Source: an uncultured archaeon (GTDB lineage Archaea; Nanobdellota; Nanobdellia; Pacearchaeales; GW2011-AR1). Taken from it: a stretch of 64,000 nt of DNA. Made by a program: the position numbers and the translations under genes. This document shows, in pieces, positions 48,489 through 57,080 of the stretch. The DNA is taken from contig CALJLT010000032.1 in the NCBI GenBank assembly GCA_937982425.1, forward strand, positions 9,168 to 73,167, in the 5' to 3' direction. The notes under the pieces were generated by a model. The model was not told the DNA's origin. It made no database searches and saw only the letters and a program-made list of their open reading frames with translations. Positions within the stretch are counted from its first letter, which is position 1. Each line of letters starts with the position of its first letter.

Positions 48489-50411
48489 ATGACATGGAAT
48501 CTTTATGAAAATGGAAAATTTTTGGAACCTTTATGTTTTTCTAACGGGAAGACTCAAAAGGACATAGTTAAAGAAGTTTTGGATTTAATAAAAAAAGATG
48601 AAAAAATAATCTTTATTCACGGAATGTGTGGAACCGGAAAATCTGCAATAGCCCTAAATATTGCAAATAAATTAGGGAAAACCTCAATTGTTGTTCCAGG
48701 AAAAAATTTACAATCGCAATACAAAAGAGATTATGAAGATAAAAAATTTTTAAAGAAAGAAAATGGAGAGAACTTAAAGATAAGCATAATCACTGGAAGA
48801 AAAAACCATAAATGTAAATTTTTAGAAGATAATGAAAAGTTAATACCCAAGATAAAAAAGGAAATTAATCTAAAACTTCATGATATTTTTGAAGGAAAAA
48901 AAGAAGGCAAAGAAATTCAAGAAAAAGATCCATCCGCAGACAATAATGAACTTCCTTGTAAGGTAGAAATACGAGAAAAAAACTGGAATAAATTAAGAGA
49001 ATATTTAAAAAAGAATCCAAAAATAAATTCAAATAATTTTCAAAAAATTTCTGATGTAAAAAGAATTTCTATTGCAAGTGTTTGTCCTTATTGGAGTCCA
49101 GTTCTCCCAGATAAGTATGATTTAAAAAACTTAGAAGGAGATAAAAGAACATACAAAGGGCTGGATAATGTAAATTTTATTCAATACAAAAGAAAACCAG
49201 GGTGTCCTTATTATGAGCAATTCAATTCTTATATAGAATCAGATGTAATCGTTTTTAATTCACTCAAGTACAAATTAGAGACTATATTAAACAGAAAACC
49301 CTTAACGGAAGTTGAAATAATTGATGAATGTGATGAATTTTTAGATAGTCTTTCTAATGAAAGAACAATTAATTTAGAAAGATTACAAAATTCTTTGTTA
49401 GTGGCATTGGGATCTGGAGAAGGAAAAGGAGAAGCAATAGAAGAAATATTTGAACTCATTAAACATTTAAAAAAAGATAAAAGAATTCAGAGAGCTATTG
49501 AATCAAATCAGATAATTGAATTAAGGAAAACAGGGATTTATGATATTCTAAAACTTTTTTTAACTAAAAACTTTTTAGAAGAAATAGATGAAGAGAGTTA
49601 TCTTTTAGAAGTTTTTGAAACGGCAATGATTTTTTCTAATTTTTTAGAAGAAACTTATTTAACTTTTTCAAAAAAAGACAATTCTCTTTTTATTCATTTA
49701 GTAACGACTAATCTTGCAAAAAAATTAGAAGAGTTCACAAAAAAAAATAAAAAACTTGTCTTAATGTCCGGAACCCTTCATTCAGAAGAAGTGTTAAAAA
49801 ATATTTTTGGAATAACAAATTTCAAAATAGTTGAAGCCGAAACAAAAGAACAAGGTAAAATAAATGTAGTTAGAACTGGTTTGGAATTTGATTGCAAATA
49901 TTCAAATTTTAGTAAAAATTATACTAGAGAAGATTATCTTTTGGCCTTAGATAAATCAATAGAAAAAGCAACAAAACCAATTTTAGTTCATGTAAATTCC
50001 TTTAAAGATCTTCCCACGAATAGAGAAAAAGAAAATTTTTCTATAAAAAATCTTATTTCCAGAGAAGATCTAATTGAGATGCAATCCAAAGATAAAACGG
50101 GAAGAAGAGTTAAAGATTTTAAGGAAGGAAATTTAGATCTTTTATTTTCAACTAAGGATTCAAGAGGAATAGATTTTCCTGGTGAAGAGTGCAATTCTAT
50201 TGTTTTTACAAAGTATCCAAATCCAAATGTAGAAGACCCTTTTTGGAAAATTTTAATGAATACCAAACCAAATTACTATTGGATGTTTTATAGAGATAAG
50301 GCCAAAAGAGAGTTATTGCAAAAACTTTATAGGGGATTGAGATTTTTTGAAGATAAAGTCAACGTTTTAAGCCCAGATTTAAGGGTAATTGAGTTCTTTG
50401 AAAGAATTTAA
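48489..50411 (+). CDS. XPD/DinG-type superfamily 2 helicase
   Basis: 640 aa. Walker A FIHGMCGTGKS (about 42-52), motif II DECD at 279-282 instead of DEAH, and several cysteines between (CKF, CKVEI, CPYW, CPYYE) that could ligate the 4Fe-4S cluster of XPD-like enzymes. C-terminal motifs LMSGTLHSEEVL, LLFSTKDSRGIDFPGE and LQKLYRGLRF (Q-x-R-G-R-like) complete the ATPase core. Probably unwinds DNA in repair. Stand-alone. Confidence 0.85.
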   Translation: MTWNLYENGKFLEPLCFSNGKTQKDIVKEVLDLIKKDEKIIFIHGMCGTGKSAIALNIANKLGKTSIVVPGKNLQSQYKRDYEDKKFLKKENGENLKISIITGRKNHKCKFLEDNEKLIPKIKKEINLKLHDIFEGKKEGKEIQEKDPSADNNELPCKVEIREKNWNKLREYLKKNPKINSNNFQKISDVKRISIASVCPYWSPVLPDKYDLKNLEGDKRTYKGLDNVNFIQYKRKPGCPYYEQFNSYIESDVIVFNSLKYKLETILNRKPLTEVEIIDECDEFLDSLSNERTINLERLQNSLLVALGSGEGKGEAIEEIFELIKHLKKDKRIQRAIESNQIIELRKTGIYDILKLFLTKNFLEEIDEESYLLEVFETAMIFSNFLEETYLTFSKKDNSLFIHLVTTNLAKKLEEFTKKNKKLVLMSGTLHSEEVLKNIFGITNFKIVEAETKEQGKINVVRTGLEFDCKYSNFSKNYTREDYLLALDKSIEKATKPILVHVNSFKDLPTNREKENFSIKNLISREDLIEMQSKDKTGRRVKDFKEGNLDLLFSTKDSRGIDFPGEECNSIVFTKYPNPNVEDPFWKILMNTKPNYYWMFYRDKAKRELLQKLYRGLRFFEDKVNVLSPDLRVIEFFERI

Positions 50412-50464
50412 TCTATATTCTTGTATGGAATAAATTTTTTAAACTCGACAGTCTTCTAAAATCA

Positions 50465-50761
50465 ATGAGAAGGCCAGATAATAAGGATCAATTGATAGAA
50501 TATTTCAAAAGAAATCTTTCTAAGGGTTATTCTGAAGAATCTTTAAAGTTTGCATTATTCAAGCAAAGTTATTCTCGGGTTATTGTAGAGCAAGCTCTTA
50601 AAGAAGCACATCATCAATTAGCAAAAAGTGCCTCTTCTATGAAAGAAAAGCCAGTTATAAAATATGAACTTTTAGATGAAAAAAATCAGGTAGTTCATAT
50701 AGAGCCTTTAGGATTTTGGGATAAATTAAAATATCTTTTTAAGGGAAAGAGTATAAAATAA
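50465..50761 (+). CDS. Conserved small protein of unknown function
   Basis: 98 aa. Two parts: helical residues about 5-50 (DQLIEYFKRNLSKGYSEESLKFALFKQSYSRVIVEQALKEA, resembling a small UBA-like helical domain) and a C-terminal GFWDKLKYLFKGK tail. TATA-like TTTTTTAAA (50435-50443) lies 22 bases upstream of the ATG. Similar proteins occur in DPANN genomes next to membrane proteins, without known function. Confidence 0.6.
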   Translation: MRRPDNKDQLIEYFKRNLSKGYSEESLKFALFKQSYSRVIVEQALKEAHHQLAKSASSMKEKPVIKYELLDEKNQVVHIEPLGFWDKLKYLFKGKSIK

Positions 50762-50813
50762 TTAAATAAAATTAAACATAAATGTTTAAATATTCTTTTA
50801 ATTGGTTGAAGAT

Positions 50814-52172
50814 ATGGAAAATAAAAAATTTAAAATTATTTTAAGGACATATTTTTTAATTTTAATAATTCTTTTAGGAATATCTCCTTTAGTAAACTCC
50901 TCTCAATTATCAGAATTAAATTCAAACTTAAAATGCAATAGTTTTTGGAAATGTTTTTTTGAAGAAAATTTTAATAAGGCAGACTTCAATCAAAAGAAAA
51001 AAATTTCTGAAGTAGAAGATACAATTTTTTTAACTGAAGAAGAAAAAATTTTAGAAGAAGATTTTTCTCCAACAATGATAAGCACACCAATTGGTCCTCA
51101 AGGCGCTTGTTTAACCTATATTTATGAAACGCAATGGGGAGGGTACGGAACAAGTTATTCTCAATTTGGAGAGATTCCTTCAGGCATAGATACAGATAAT
51201 TTTGGAAATATATATGCAACAGATGCTTCAAATGGGGTGATAAAAAAATTTGATTCAAATGGAAATTATCTTTTGTCTTTTTCTAGCTCAGCTAAAGATT
51301 TAGAGATAGATAACCAAGGAAATATTTTTGCAGTAACCCCCTCTTTAAATAAATTAGAAAAATTTAATTCGAATGGAAGTTTAATTAATTATTGGAACAT
51401 CTCCATTTTAGGAACTTTAGATAAAATAGCTTTAGATTATTTTGGAAATATTTATATTTTAGATTACTCAGAAGGAAAGATTTTCAAATTCAACCAAAAC
51501 ATGAGTTTAATTGGTCAAGGAGGAGGTTTCGGCACAGAAAATTATCAATTTGAAAATTCTCCTTTAGATATCGCAACAGATATTTATGGAAACGTATATG
51601 TATCTGAATACGAGAAGCAAATCAAAAAATTTTCTTCAAATTTAAGTCATATTTTTAGTTTTGGAAATTCTTCTTATGGGATCGCTTTAGACGGATATGG
51701 AAACATATATGCCACTTCCCCCTCAAAAAGATTAATATCCAAATATGATTTTAACGGAAATTTAGTTGATTCTTGGGATACATACGGAGTTTCAACGTGG
51801 CAATTTGAAAATGGAAGCCTTAGATCAATTGTTGTAGATAGTCTAGGAAAAGTTTACTTTCCTACAGTTTATGAATTACCCGGAAACAATTATCCTCCTT
51901 TTAAATATGTAATTCAAAAATTTTCCCCTCAACCATGTGTAGAATGTTTTTCAGGATCACTAATAGGGGATGCTAATGGAGACGGATCAATAAATTCAGG
52001 AGATGCACATCTTATTGCAAAAGTTTTTGTAGATTTAACTCCAAGACCTTCAAATATATGTTGCATAGATTCTAATGGAGATGGGGCAATAAATTCAATA
52101 GATTCTTTATTAGTAATGAAATATTTTGTAGGTTATCCAGATACAGGATTAGTTGGACAGTTTTGTAGCTAA
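50814..52172 (+). CDS. Exported beta-propeller protein with C-terminal dockerin
   Basis: 452 aa from ATG 50814 (a TTG at 50802 is less likely). N-terminal hydrophobic signal, then CNSFWKCFFEE (CX5C shared with the proteins at 42708 and 45467), NHL-type propeller strands (YGNVYVSEYEKQIKKF, DGYGNIYATSPSK), and a final dockerin type I pair: GDANGDGSINSGDAHLIAK and DSNGDGAINSIDSLLVMKY, each a calcium-loop helix. Cohesins are not in the window. Likely a surface or secreted binding protein. Confidence 0.85.
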   Translation: MENKKFKIILRTYFLILIILLGISPLVNSSQLSELNSNLKCNSFWKCFFEENFNKADFNQKKKISEVEDTIFLTEEEKILEEDFSPTMISTPIGPQGACLTYIYETQWGGYGTSYSQFGEIPSGIDTDNFGNIYATDASNGVIKKFDSNGNYLLSFSSSAKDLEIDNQGNIFAVTPSLNKLEKFNSNGSLINYWNISILGTLDKIALDYFGNIYILDYSEGKIFKFNQNMSLIGQGGGFGTENYQFENSPLDIATDIYGNVYVSEYEKQIKKFSSNLSHIFSFGNSSYGIALDGYGNIYATSPSKRLISKYDFNGNLVDSWDTYGVSTWQFENGSLRSIVVDSLGKVYFPTVYELPGNNYPPFKYVIQKFSPQPCVECFSGSLIGDANGDGSINSGDAHLIAKVFVDLTPRPSNICCIDSNGDGAINSIDSLLVMKYFVGYPDTGLVGQFCS

Positions 52173-52226
52173 ATAATAAATAGAAATCTTTAAAACCAAT
52201 TCTAACAATAGATTAATATAATTTAA

Positions 52227-52306
52227 GCCTCCGTCGCATAGTGGTATTGCACCCGGCTTGAGACCGGGGCCCTTTGGGCTACCAGGTTCGATTCCTGGCG
52301 GGGGCG
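52227..52306 (+). tRNA. tRNA-Ser (TGA)
   Basis: Acceptor GCCTCCG/CGGGGGC, anticodon stem CCCGG/CCGGG around CTTGAGA (anticodon TGA), variable arm GCCC-TTTG-GGGC-like, T-loop TTCGATT, discriminator G as expected for serine. Confidence 0.95.
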
Positions 52307-52364
52307 TTTTCCAATATATTTTTTCTAACGTTAAATTTTTAAATAAATAATCCTCTAGGACATT

Positions 52365-52547
52365 ATGTTAATTGACGAAAAAAATTTGGAAAGAATTGAG
52401 ATTAGTGAAGAATCTCGTAGAGCTATGTTTAGATTCAAAATGAAATTTTATCTTACAGATAAAGTAAACCATGTTTTAGTTGAGCCAAGATACCTTAATG
52501 GATTGACAAAATTTGGAATAGAATATAAACTAATAGAAAAAAATTAA
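52365..52547 (+). CDS. Small protein of unknown function
   Basis: 60 aa, soluble, with helices and a short hairpin (MKFYLTDKVNHVLVEPRYLNGLTKFGIEYKL). No family recognised. It starts 59 bases after tRNA-Ser. A+T-rich upstream sequence contains TTTTTAAATAA (52336) as a possible TATA box. Product and role unknown. Confidence 0.55.
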   Translation: MLIDEKNLERIEISEESRRAMFRFKMKFYLTDKVNHVLVEPRYLNGLTKFGIEYKLIEKN

Positions 52548-52570
52548 ACTCTGGATTTTAAATTGTTTTT

Positions 52571-52606
52571 ACAGAATGCTTAATTTAGGGAATTAAGAAT
52601 TTCTGT
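52571..52606 (+). terminator. Long hairpin followed by a T-run
   Basis: ACAGAA (52571-52576) pairs with TTCTGT (52601-52606); CTTAATT (52579-52585) with AATTAAG (52591-52597); TTTTT follows after four bases. It may end the 52365 transcript or be a small RNA. The rest of the gap to 52673 holds a TATA-like TTTATAAAG (52645) for the next gene. Confidence 0.35.
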
Positions 52607-52673
52607 ATGCTTTTTCTAAAATAAGAATTAAATTTTTAAAATAATTTATAAAGTTAAATTTCTTTATTTTCAT

Positions 52674-52943
52674 ATGGAAAAAAGATTATTTTGGCCTTTT
52701 GGTTTATTAGGTTTATTTATATTAATAATGTTAGGGGGTTTATTTGGGTTTATTGGATTATGGGGATGGCAAATCCTATTCTTTAGTTATTTACTTCCTT
52801 TAATTTCAGCAATATTTTCATTAGTAAATTTAATTTCAATAAAAAGAAGAAATATGCCTGGAAAAAATTTAGCTTTAAGTTCTTTAATAATCTCTCTAAT
52901 TATTTTTTTCTTATTTCTTATTGCTTTTTTCTTCGGGTCTTAA
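52674..52943 (+). CDS. Small multi-helix membrane protein
   Basis: 89 aa. Helices at about 8-32, 34-52 and 65-87, with a polar loop (KRRNMPGKNLALSS) before the last. The FGLLGLFIL...IGLWGWQ sequence has DUF4190-like character common in small prokaryotic membrane proteins, but function is unknown. TATA-like site at 52645-52653. Confidence 0.6.
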   Translation: MEKRLFWPFGLLGLFILIMLGGLFGFIGLWGWQILFFSYLLPLISAIFSLVNLISIKRRNMPGKNLALSSLIISLIIFFLFLIAFFFGS

Positions 52944-53021
52944 ATTTTTATCTATTGCTATTTAATATTTCAAATATAAGGAAGTAGTTTCCTATTTAAA
53001 CTCTAAAATCTTCAAATAGAA

Positions 53022-53690
53022 ATGGAAAAGAGGAATTTCAAAAAAATAATTTTAATTACTCTTTTTTTATTTCTAATAACTTTTTTAGTAAATTCTTATT
53101 TTTCTAAAGGGATAATTTATAATTTTCTTAATTTAAATCCAGATTCAATAGTTAGATTTTTTGAGCCTTACAAAGGATGGGCTTTTTTGATTTATTTTTT
53201 AGTTATGGTTTTGGAAGTAATCTTAGCCCCTATACACCCTTTTCCTTTTTATGTTGCAGGAACAATTTTATTTGGTCCATTTTTAGCAGGAATCATAGCC
53301 CTTGCTGGAGGAGTTATAGGAGGAATAATTGCATTTAAGATAGCAGAAAAACTTGGAAGAAGATATGTTGAAAGAATGATCTCAAGAAAGAAACTAAAAA
53401 AGTTTGATCATTTTTCAAAGAAGCATGGAACCTTATCTATTTTCTTATTAAGATTGAACCCTCTAACTTCGACGGATTTATGGAGTTATGTGGCCGGAAT
53501 TTCAAAAATTTCGCTCTTTAAATTTACTTTGGCTACTCTTTTAGGATTAATTCCAGCAACTTTTTTACAAACTTATTTAGGAAATTCAATAAAGAATTAC
53601 CCTATTCTATTCAAATCATTTTTAGTAATCCTAATTTTATATCTAGTTTTAGCAATGTTTTGGATTATATATTCTTATAAGAAAAAATAA
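53022..53690 (+). CDS. DedA/TVP38-like VTT-domain membrane protein
   Basis: 222 aa with about six hydrophobic helices. The middle portion (PFYVAGTILFGPFLAGIIALAGGVIGGIIAFKIAEKLGRRYVERMI ... RLNPLTSTDLWSYVAGISKI) has the glycine-rich re-entrant pattern and conserved arginine/proline of the SNARE-associated/VTT family that flips lipids or affects membrane homeostasis. TATA-like TATTTAAAC (52993) is about 25 bases before the start. Confidence 0.85.
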   Translation: MEKRNFKKIILITLFLFLITFLVNSYFSKGIIYNFLNLNPDSIVRFFEPYKGWAFLIYFLVMVLEVILAPIHPFPFYVAGTILFGPFLAGIIALAGGVIGGIIAFKIAEKLGRRYVERMISRKKLKKFDHFSKKHGTLSIFLLRLNPLTSTDLWSYVAGISKISLFKFTLATLLGLIPATFLQTYLGNSIKNYPILFKSFLVILILYLVLAMFWIIYSYKKK

Positions 53691-55157
53691 TTATCTAATT
53701 TTTATTGGTTTAGAACAATGATAATATTTTTCTGCTTCTCTTAATCTATTTTTTGATTCAGCATAAATTGTTAAAAGTAATTCACCTTTCTTTACCCTTT
53801 CTCTTGTTTTTTTATGAAGATAAACCCCTGCAAATTTATCAACAGGGCATCCAGAAATTCTCGCTAAATCATTTATTTTTTTATTATGTATTTCAACAAC
53901 TCTCCCATTTTTTGAAGAGAAAATATTTTTCTTTATTGCAGAATTTTCTATTTCTTTAATTTTCCCTCCCTGGGCTTCAATAATTTCTTTAAATTTTTCA
54001 AAAGCTTTTCCAGATTCTAATATTTCTCTTGCCATATCCCTTCCTTTTTTTGTTATACCCACACTTTCAAAGATTTCTCCAGCTAAAAAAATAGATTTAT
54101 TTTTAAGATCTTCTTCCCCTTTTTGTTTTGGATTAAGAACATTTATAACATCTTTAATTTCCAAAGCTGGGCCAACACCCCTTCCTATAGGTTCTCTAGC
54201 AGAGGTTAATACAACTCTCATTTTTAATCCAAAATGTTTACCCAATTTTTCAAATTTTCTTTTAAGTATTATTCCCTTAAATCTAGAAACTTTTGCGTTT
54301 TTTCCATAAGGAATATCAATTAAGACATATTTACTCCCTGAAGCCAATTTTTTTGAAATTATCGAGGCCAAAAGCTGAGAAGTTGGATCAATTTTTAGAA
54401 TCTTTTCAATCTTAATTATCTTAGAATCTGCTGGAACCATTCCTAGGCCCCCTCCCCAAGCTAGACAACCATTTGTTTTTTGGACAATTTTTTTTAATTT
54501 ATCCATTTCAAATTCAACAGGAGATAAAACCTCAATTGTATCTGCAGTTCCAGCTGCGCTGGTGATTGCCCTAGAAGAAGTTTTTGGAAAAATAAGTCCT
54601 GCAGCGGCACATATTGAAACAACAATTGGAGTAGTTCTGTTTCCGGCAATTCCCCCAATACAATGCTTATCCACTACGTATTTATTTCTAAAAGACATTT
54701 TTTTTCCAGTTTCAGAGATTGCCTCTACAAGAGAAACAGTTTCGTTAAAGTCCATCCCCTTATCATACATGGCGCTTATGAACATAGCAATTTCCGGTTG
54801 AGATAAATTATTTTTAACAACATCCTGAATAATACAGCGAATTTCTTTGTTATCTAATTTTTTTCCAATAAGTTTTTTCTTTATATGAACGACACTTTCT
54901 GGAGGAGGAGCAATATTAACACTAACTTTTTGACCAGGTTTTAAATTCATTCTAGTCTTAATTTCATTAGAAATTTCAATTTCATCCAACCCAACACCTT
55001 TAAAAGAAGTGTCTATAATGCTAGAAATTTCTTTAGATTTAGTTTTAATATTTATCCTATCCCCAGCATGAACCCCAATTTTCTCAGAAGTTTTTTCATT
55101 AAGTATACAAACTGGAAAACCTGCAGACCAATTAGAAGCTTTGATTTTTAATTCCAT
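53691..55157 (-). CDS. deoA: AMP phosphorylase
   Basis: 488 aa archaeal thymidine-phosphorylase-like enzyme. An N-terminal about 80-residue domain is typical of AMP phosphorylase. Core: VDKHCIGGIAGNRTTPIVVSICAAAGLIFPKTSSRAITSAAGTADTIEVL. It splits AMP with phosphate into adenine and ribose 1,5-bisphosphate, the substrate of the isomerase at 38833, feeding RuBisCO III. The two genes are separated by 14 kb. Convergent with the VTT gene with no base between. Confidence 0.93.
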   Translation of the reverse strand: MELKIKASNWSAGFPVCILNEKTSEKIGVHAGDRINIKTKSKEISSIIDTSFKGVGLDEIEISNEIKTRMNLKPGQKVSVNIAPPPESVVHIKKKLIGKKLDNKEIRCIIQDVVKNNLSQPEIAMFISAMYDKGMDFNETVSLVEAISETGKKMSFRNKYVVDKHCIGGIAGNRTTPIVVSICAAAGLIFPKTSSRAITSAAGTADTIEVLSPVEFEMDKLKKIVQKTNGCLAWGGGLGMVPADSKIIKIEKILKIDPTSQLLASIISKKLASGSKYVLIDIPYGKNAKVSRFKGIILKRKFEKLGKHFGLKMRVVLTSAREPIGRGVGPALEIKDVINVLNPKQKGEEDLKNKSIFLAGEIFESVGITKKGRDMAREILESGKAFEKFKEIIEAQGGKIKEIENSAIKKNIFSSKNGRVVEIHNKKINDLARISGCPVDKFAGVYLHKKTRERVKKGELLLTIYAESKNRLREAEKYYHCSKPIKIR

Positions 55158-55163
55158 CTTATT

Positions 55164-56195
55164 TTAAGGATTTTTATGAATTAATCCCGGGGATTTTTTA
55201 TCTCTATAAACTTCCAAGATAATTAGTAAATAAGCTAAAATCAAAGGCCCAAGAATTATTCCGAGAACTCCTACAAAAAAGATTCCTCCAATCATCCCAA
55301 GAAGAACAACTGCAGTATGAACATTAGTTCTTTTAGAAACAAAGGCCGGTTTTATGGCATTCTCAAAAAATGAAGCGATGATACCAAAGAAAATTACTAT
55401 AAAAGCAGGCCATATTTTTCCTCCGGCAAATAAAACAATCGCAACAGGAATCCAAACTACTGAAGAACCAATTATAGGGAATATTCCTGCAAGTGCAGCA
55501 AGGATAGTTAAGAAAAGAGCGTTATTAACCCCTGCAATAAAAAAACCAATTCCGGTTACCAATCCTTGAGCAATTCCAATTATAATCTGTCCATATAAAA
55601 CGGAAAAAGTAATATCTCTAGAAGATTTGAATAATTTATTTTCAACTTCCTTATCAAAGGGAATTAGACTTTGAACATATCCTACAAATTTTTCATTATC
55701 CCTTAAAACAAAATAAAATGTAAATAAAACTACAAGCGTGTGCAAGAACACTTGGGGTAGGTTATAAATTATATTTGCAAGAGAATTCATGATAGAATTT
55801 GTCGTTTTAGTTACAAAAGTATAAAGTATTGTTCCAATCTGAGTTGAAAGGCCTTCAATCTTAAAGAAAGAAGGAAGGTATTTTACCAAAGGACCAACAA
55901 AATCAATTGATTGTGCAGCCAAATAAATTGAAATAGATTGATTTATCAAAATAGGGACTATAAACCAAAGAGGGAGAATTATGAGTACAATTGAAAGTAA
56001 GCATACCACGAGTGCAGAAAAGTTTTTTGAAGGAATTATTTTATTTATTTTTTGATAAATTGGAAAAAATATAAAAGCAAGAATTATTCCTAAAATTATC
56101 GATAATAAAATTTCTTTTATTAATAAAAATGAAAGAGTTATTAATGTAAGAAGAATAATTACCGGAGCTATATTTTTCCAAATTTCTTTATCCAT
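55164..56195 (-). CDS. AI-2E family transporter (PerM-like)
   Basis: 343 aa with about eight hydrophobic helices. It has GIGFFIAGVNNALFLTILAALAGIFPIIGSSVVWIPVAI and ENAIKPAFVSKRTNVHTAVVLLGMIGGIFFVGVLGIILGPLILA, characteristic of the AI-2E/PerM/TqsA family. Substrate unknown; members export small molecules or ions. It precedes AMP phosphorylase by six bases on the same strand. Confidence 0.88.
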   Translation of the reverse strand: MDKEIWKNIAPVIILLTLITLSFLLIKEILLSIILGIILAFIFFPIYQKINKIIPSKNFSALVVCLLSIVLIILPLWFIVPILINQSISIYLAAQSIDFVGPLVKYLPSFFKIEGLSTQIGTILYTFVTKTTNSIMNSLANIIYNLPQVFLHTLVVLFTFYFVLRDNEKFVGYVQSLIPFDKEVENKLFKSSRDITFSVLYGQIIIGIAQGLVTGIGFFIAGVNNALFLTILAALAGIFPIIGSSVVWIPVAIVLFAGGKIWPAFIVIFFGIIASFFENAIKPAFVSKRTNVHTAVVLLGMIGGIFFVGVLGIILGPLILAYLLIILEVYRDKKSPGLIHKNP

Positions 56196-56281
56196 TTAAC
56201 ACCTCTAACATAAAGGGAATCTTTAGTTAATAAAGTTTTTCTCATAAAAAAGTTTATAAGAGAAGTTAATTTTTATAATGC

Positions 56282-56983
56282 ATGAACTTCATAAAAAAAA
56301 TATCAGATAAAAATTTTGATGAATTAGTTCATCTTCAATTTCAGAGGTTCTCAAAAGGAGAATTCAAAGATAGGGCAATTTTAAAAGTAAAAAAATCAAA
56401 AGATAAATTTACTATTAATTCTAGTCCCGAATTTGCAAATGAAATGGTTTTAATTTTATCTAAAAAATTAGGAGATAAAATAACAAAGGTTACCGGGGCA
56501 ATAGTTTCAACTTCTGATTTAACTGGAAAAATAGACTTTAAATCTAAAAAACAATTTCAAGGAGTAAAGAGTTATATCATAGATAAGGAGATGTCTGGAA
56601 ATGAAATCACTTCTTTATTAAATGAGTTTCCAAAGACTTTTTTTGGATTAAGTTTTAATTTAGATGAAAATAATTCTTTGAAGATAAAGCCAAAGGCACC
56701 AAAATCAGGAAAACCTGGAAAAACGGATGAAGAGCCAAAAGCGGATTTTTGTAAATTAATTACAAATGATAAAGAGATTGGAAGAAGTTTTGTATTTGAA
56801 GTAGAAGATTTCAAAGTAGCAGAAATAAAGCATAATTTCATTATAGATAAAATAGAATTACCTCAAACTGAAGAAAAAGATTTTGCTAAAATACGTGAAA
56901 TGGCAAAACGAGGTGGGAAGATAATAAGGATAACAAAAATTGATGATAAACAAGACAAAAAAGAATATGATTTTTTAGCTTGA
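56282..56983 (+). CDS. Protein of unknown function upstream of the ribosomal operon
   Basis: 233 aa, soluble, basic, with FDELVHLQFQRFSKGEFKDRAILKVKKSKDKFTINSS at the start and a lysine/proline-rich linker (KPKAPKSGKPGKTDEE, about 139-154). I believe it is a conserved DPANN protein but recognise no domain. It ends about 100 bases before uL3 and is on the same strand, so a link with translation is possible but unproven. Confidence 0.6.
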   Translation: MNFIKKISDKNFDELVHLQFQRFSKGEFKDRAILKVKKSKDKFTINSSPEFANEMVLILSKKLGDKITKVTGAIVSTSDLTGKIDFKSKKQFQGVKSYIIDKEMSGNEITSLLNEFPKTFFGLSFNLDENNSLKIKPKAPKSGKPGKTDEEPKADFCKLITNDKEIGRSFVFEVEDFKVAEIKHNFIIDKIELPQTEEKDFAKIREMAKRGGKIIRITKIDDKQDKKEYDFLA

Positions 56984-57000
56984 TAAGGTCATCCCCAAAA

Positions 57001-57009
57001 CTTTATAAA
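57001..57009 (+). promoter_or_regulatory. TATA box of the uL3-uL5 operon
   Basis: CTTTATAAA, centred about 75 bases before the uL3 ATG at 57081, so the transcript has a leader of about 50 bases. It includes an ATG at 57050 opening a 26-codon frame that overlaps uL3 in another frame. Confidence 0.5.
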
Positions 57010-57080
57010 CCAACTATTTCTATCATTAATATTCCAGGGTAGAACTAAAATGAGTTCCGCATTATTAACAATAATAAAAG

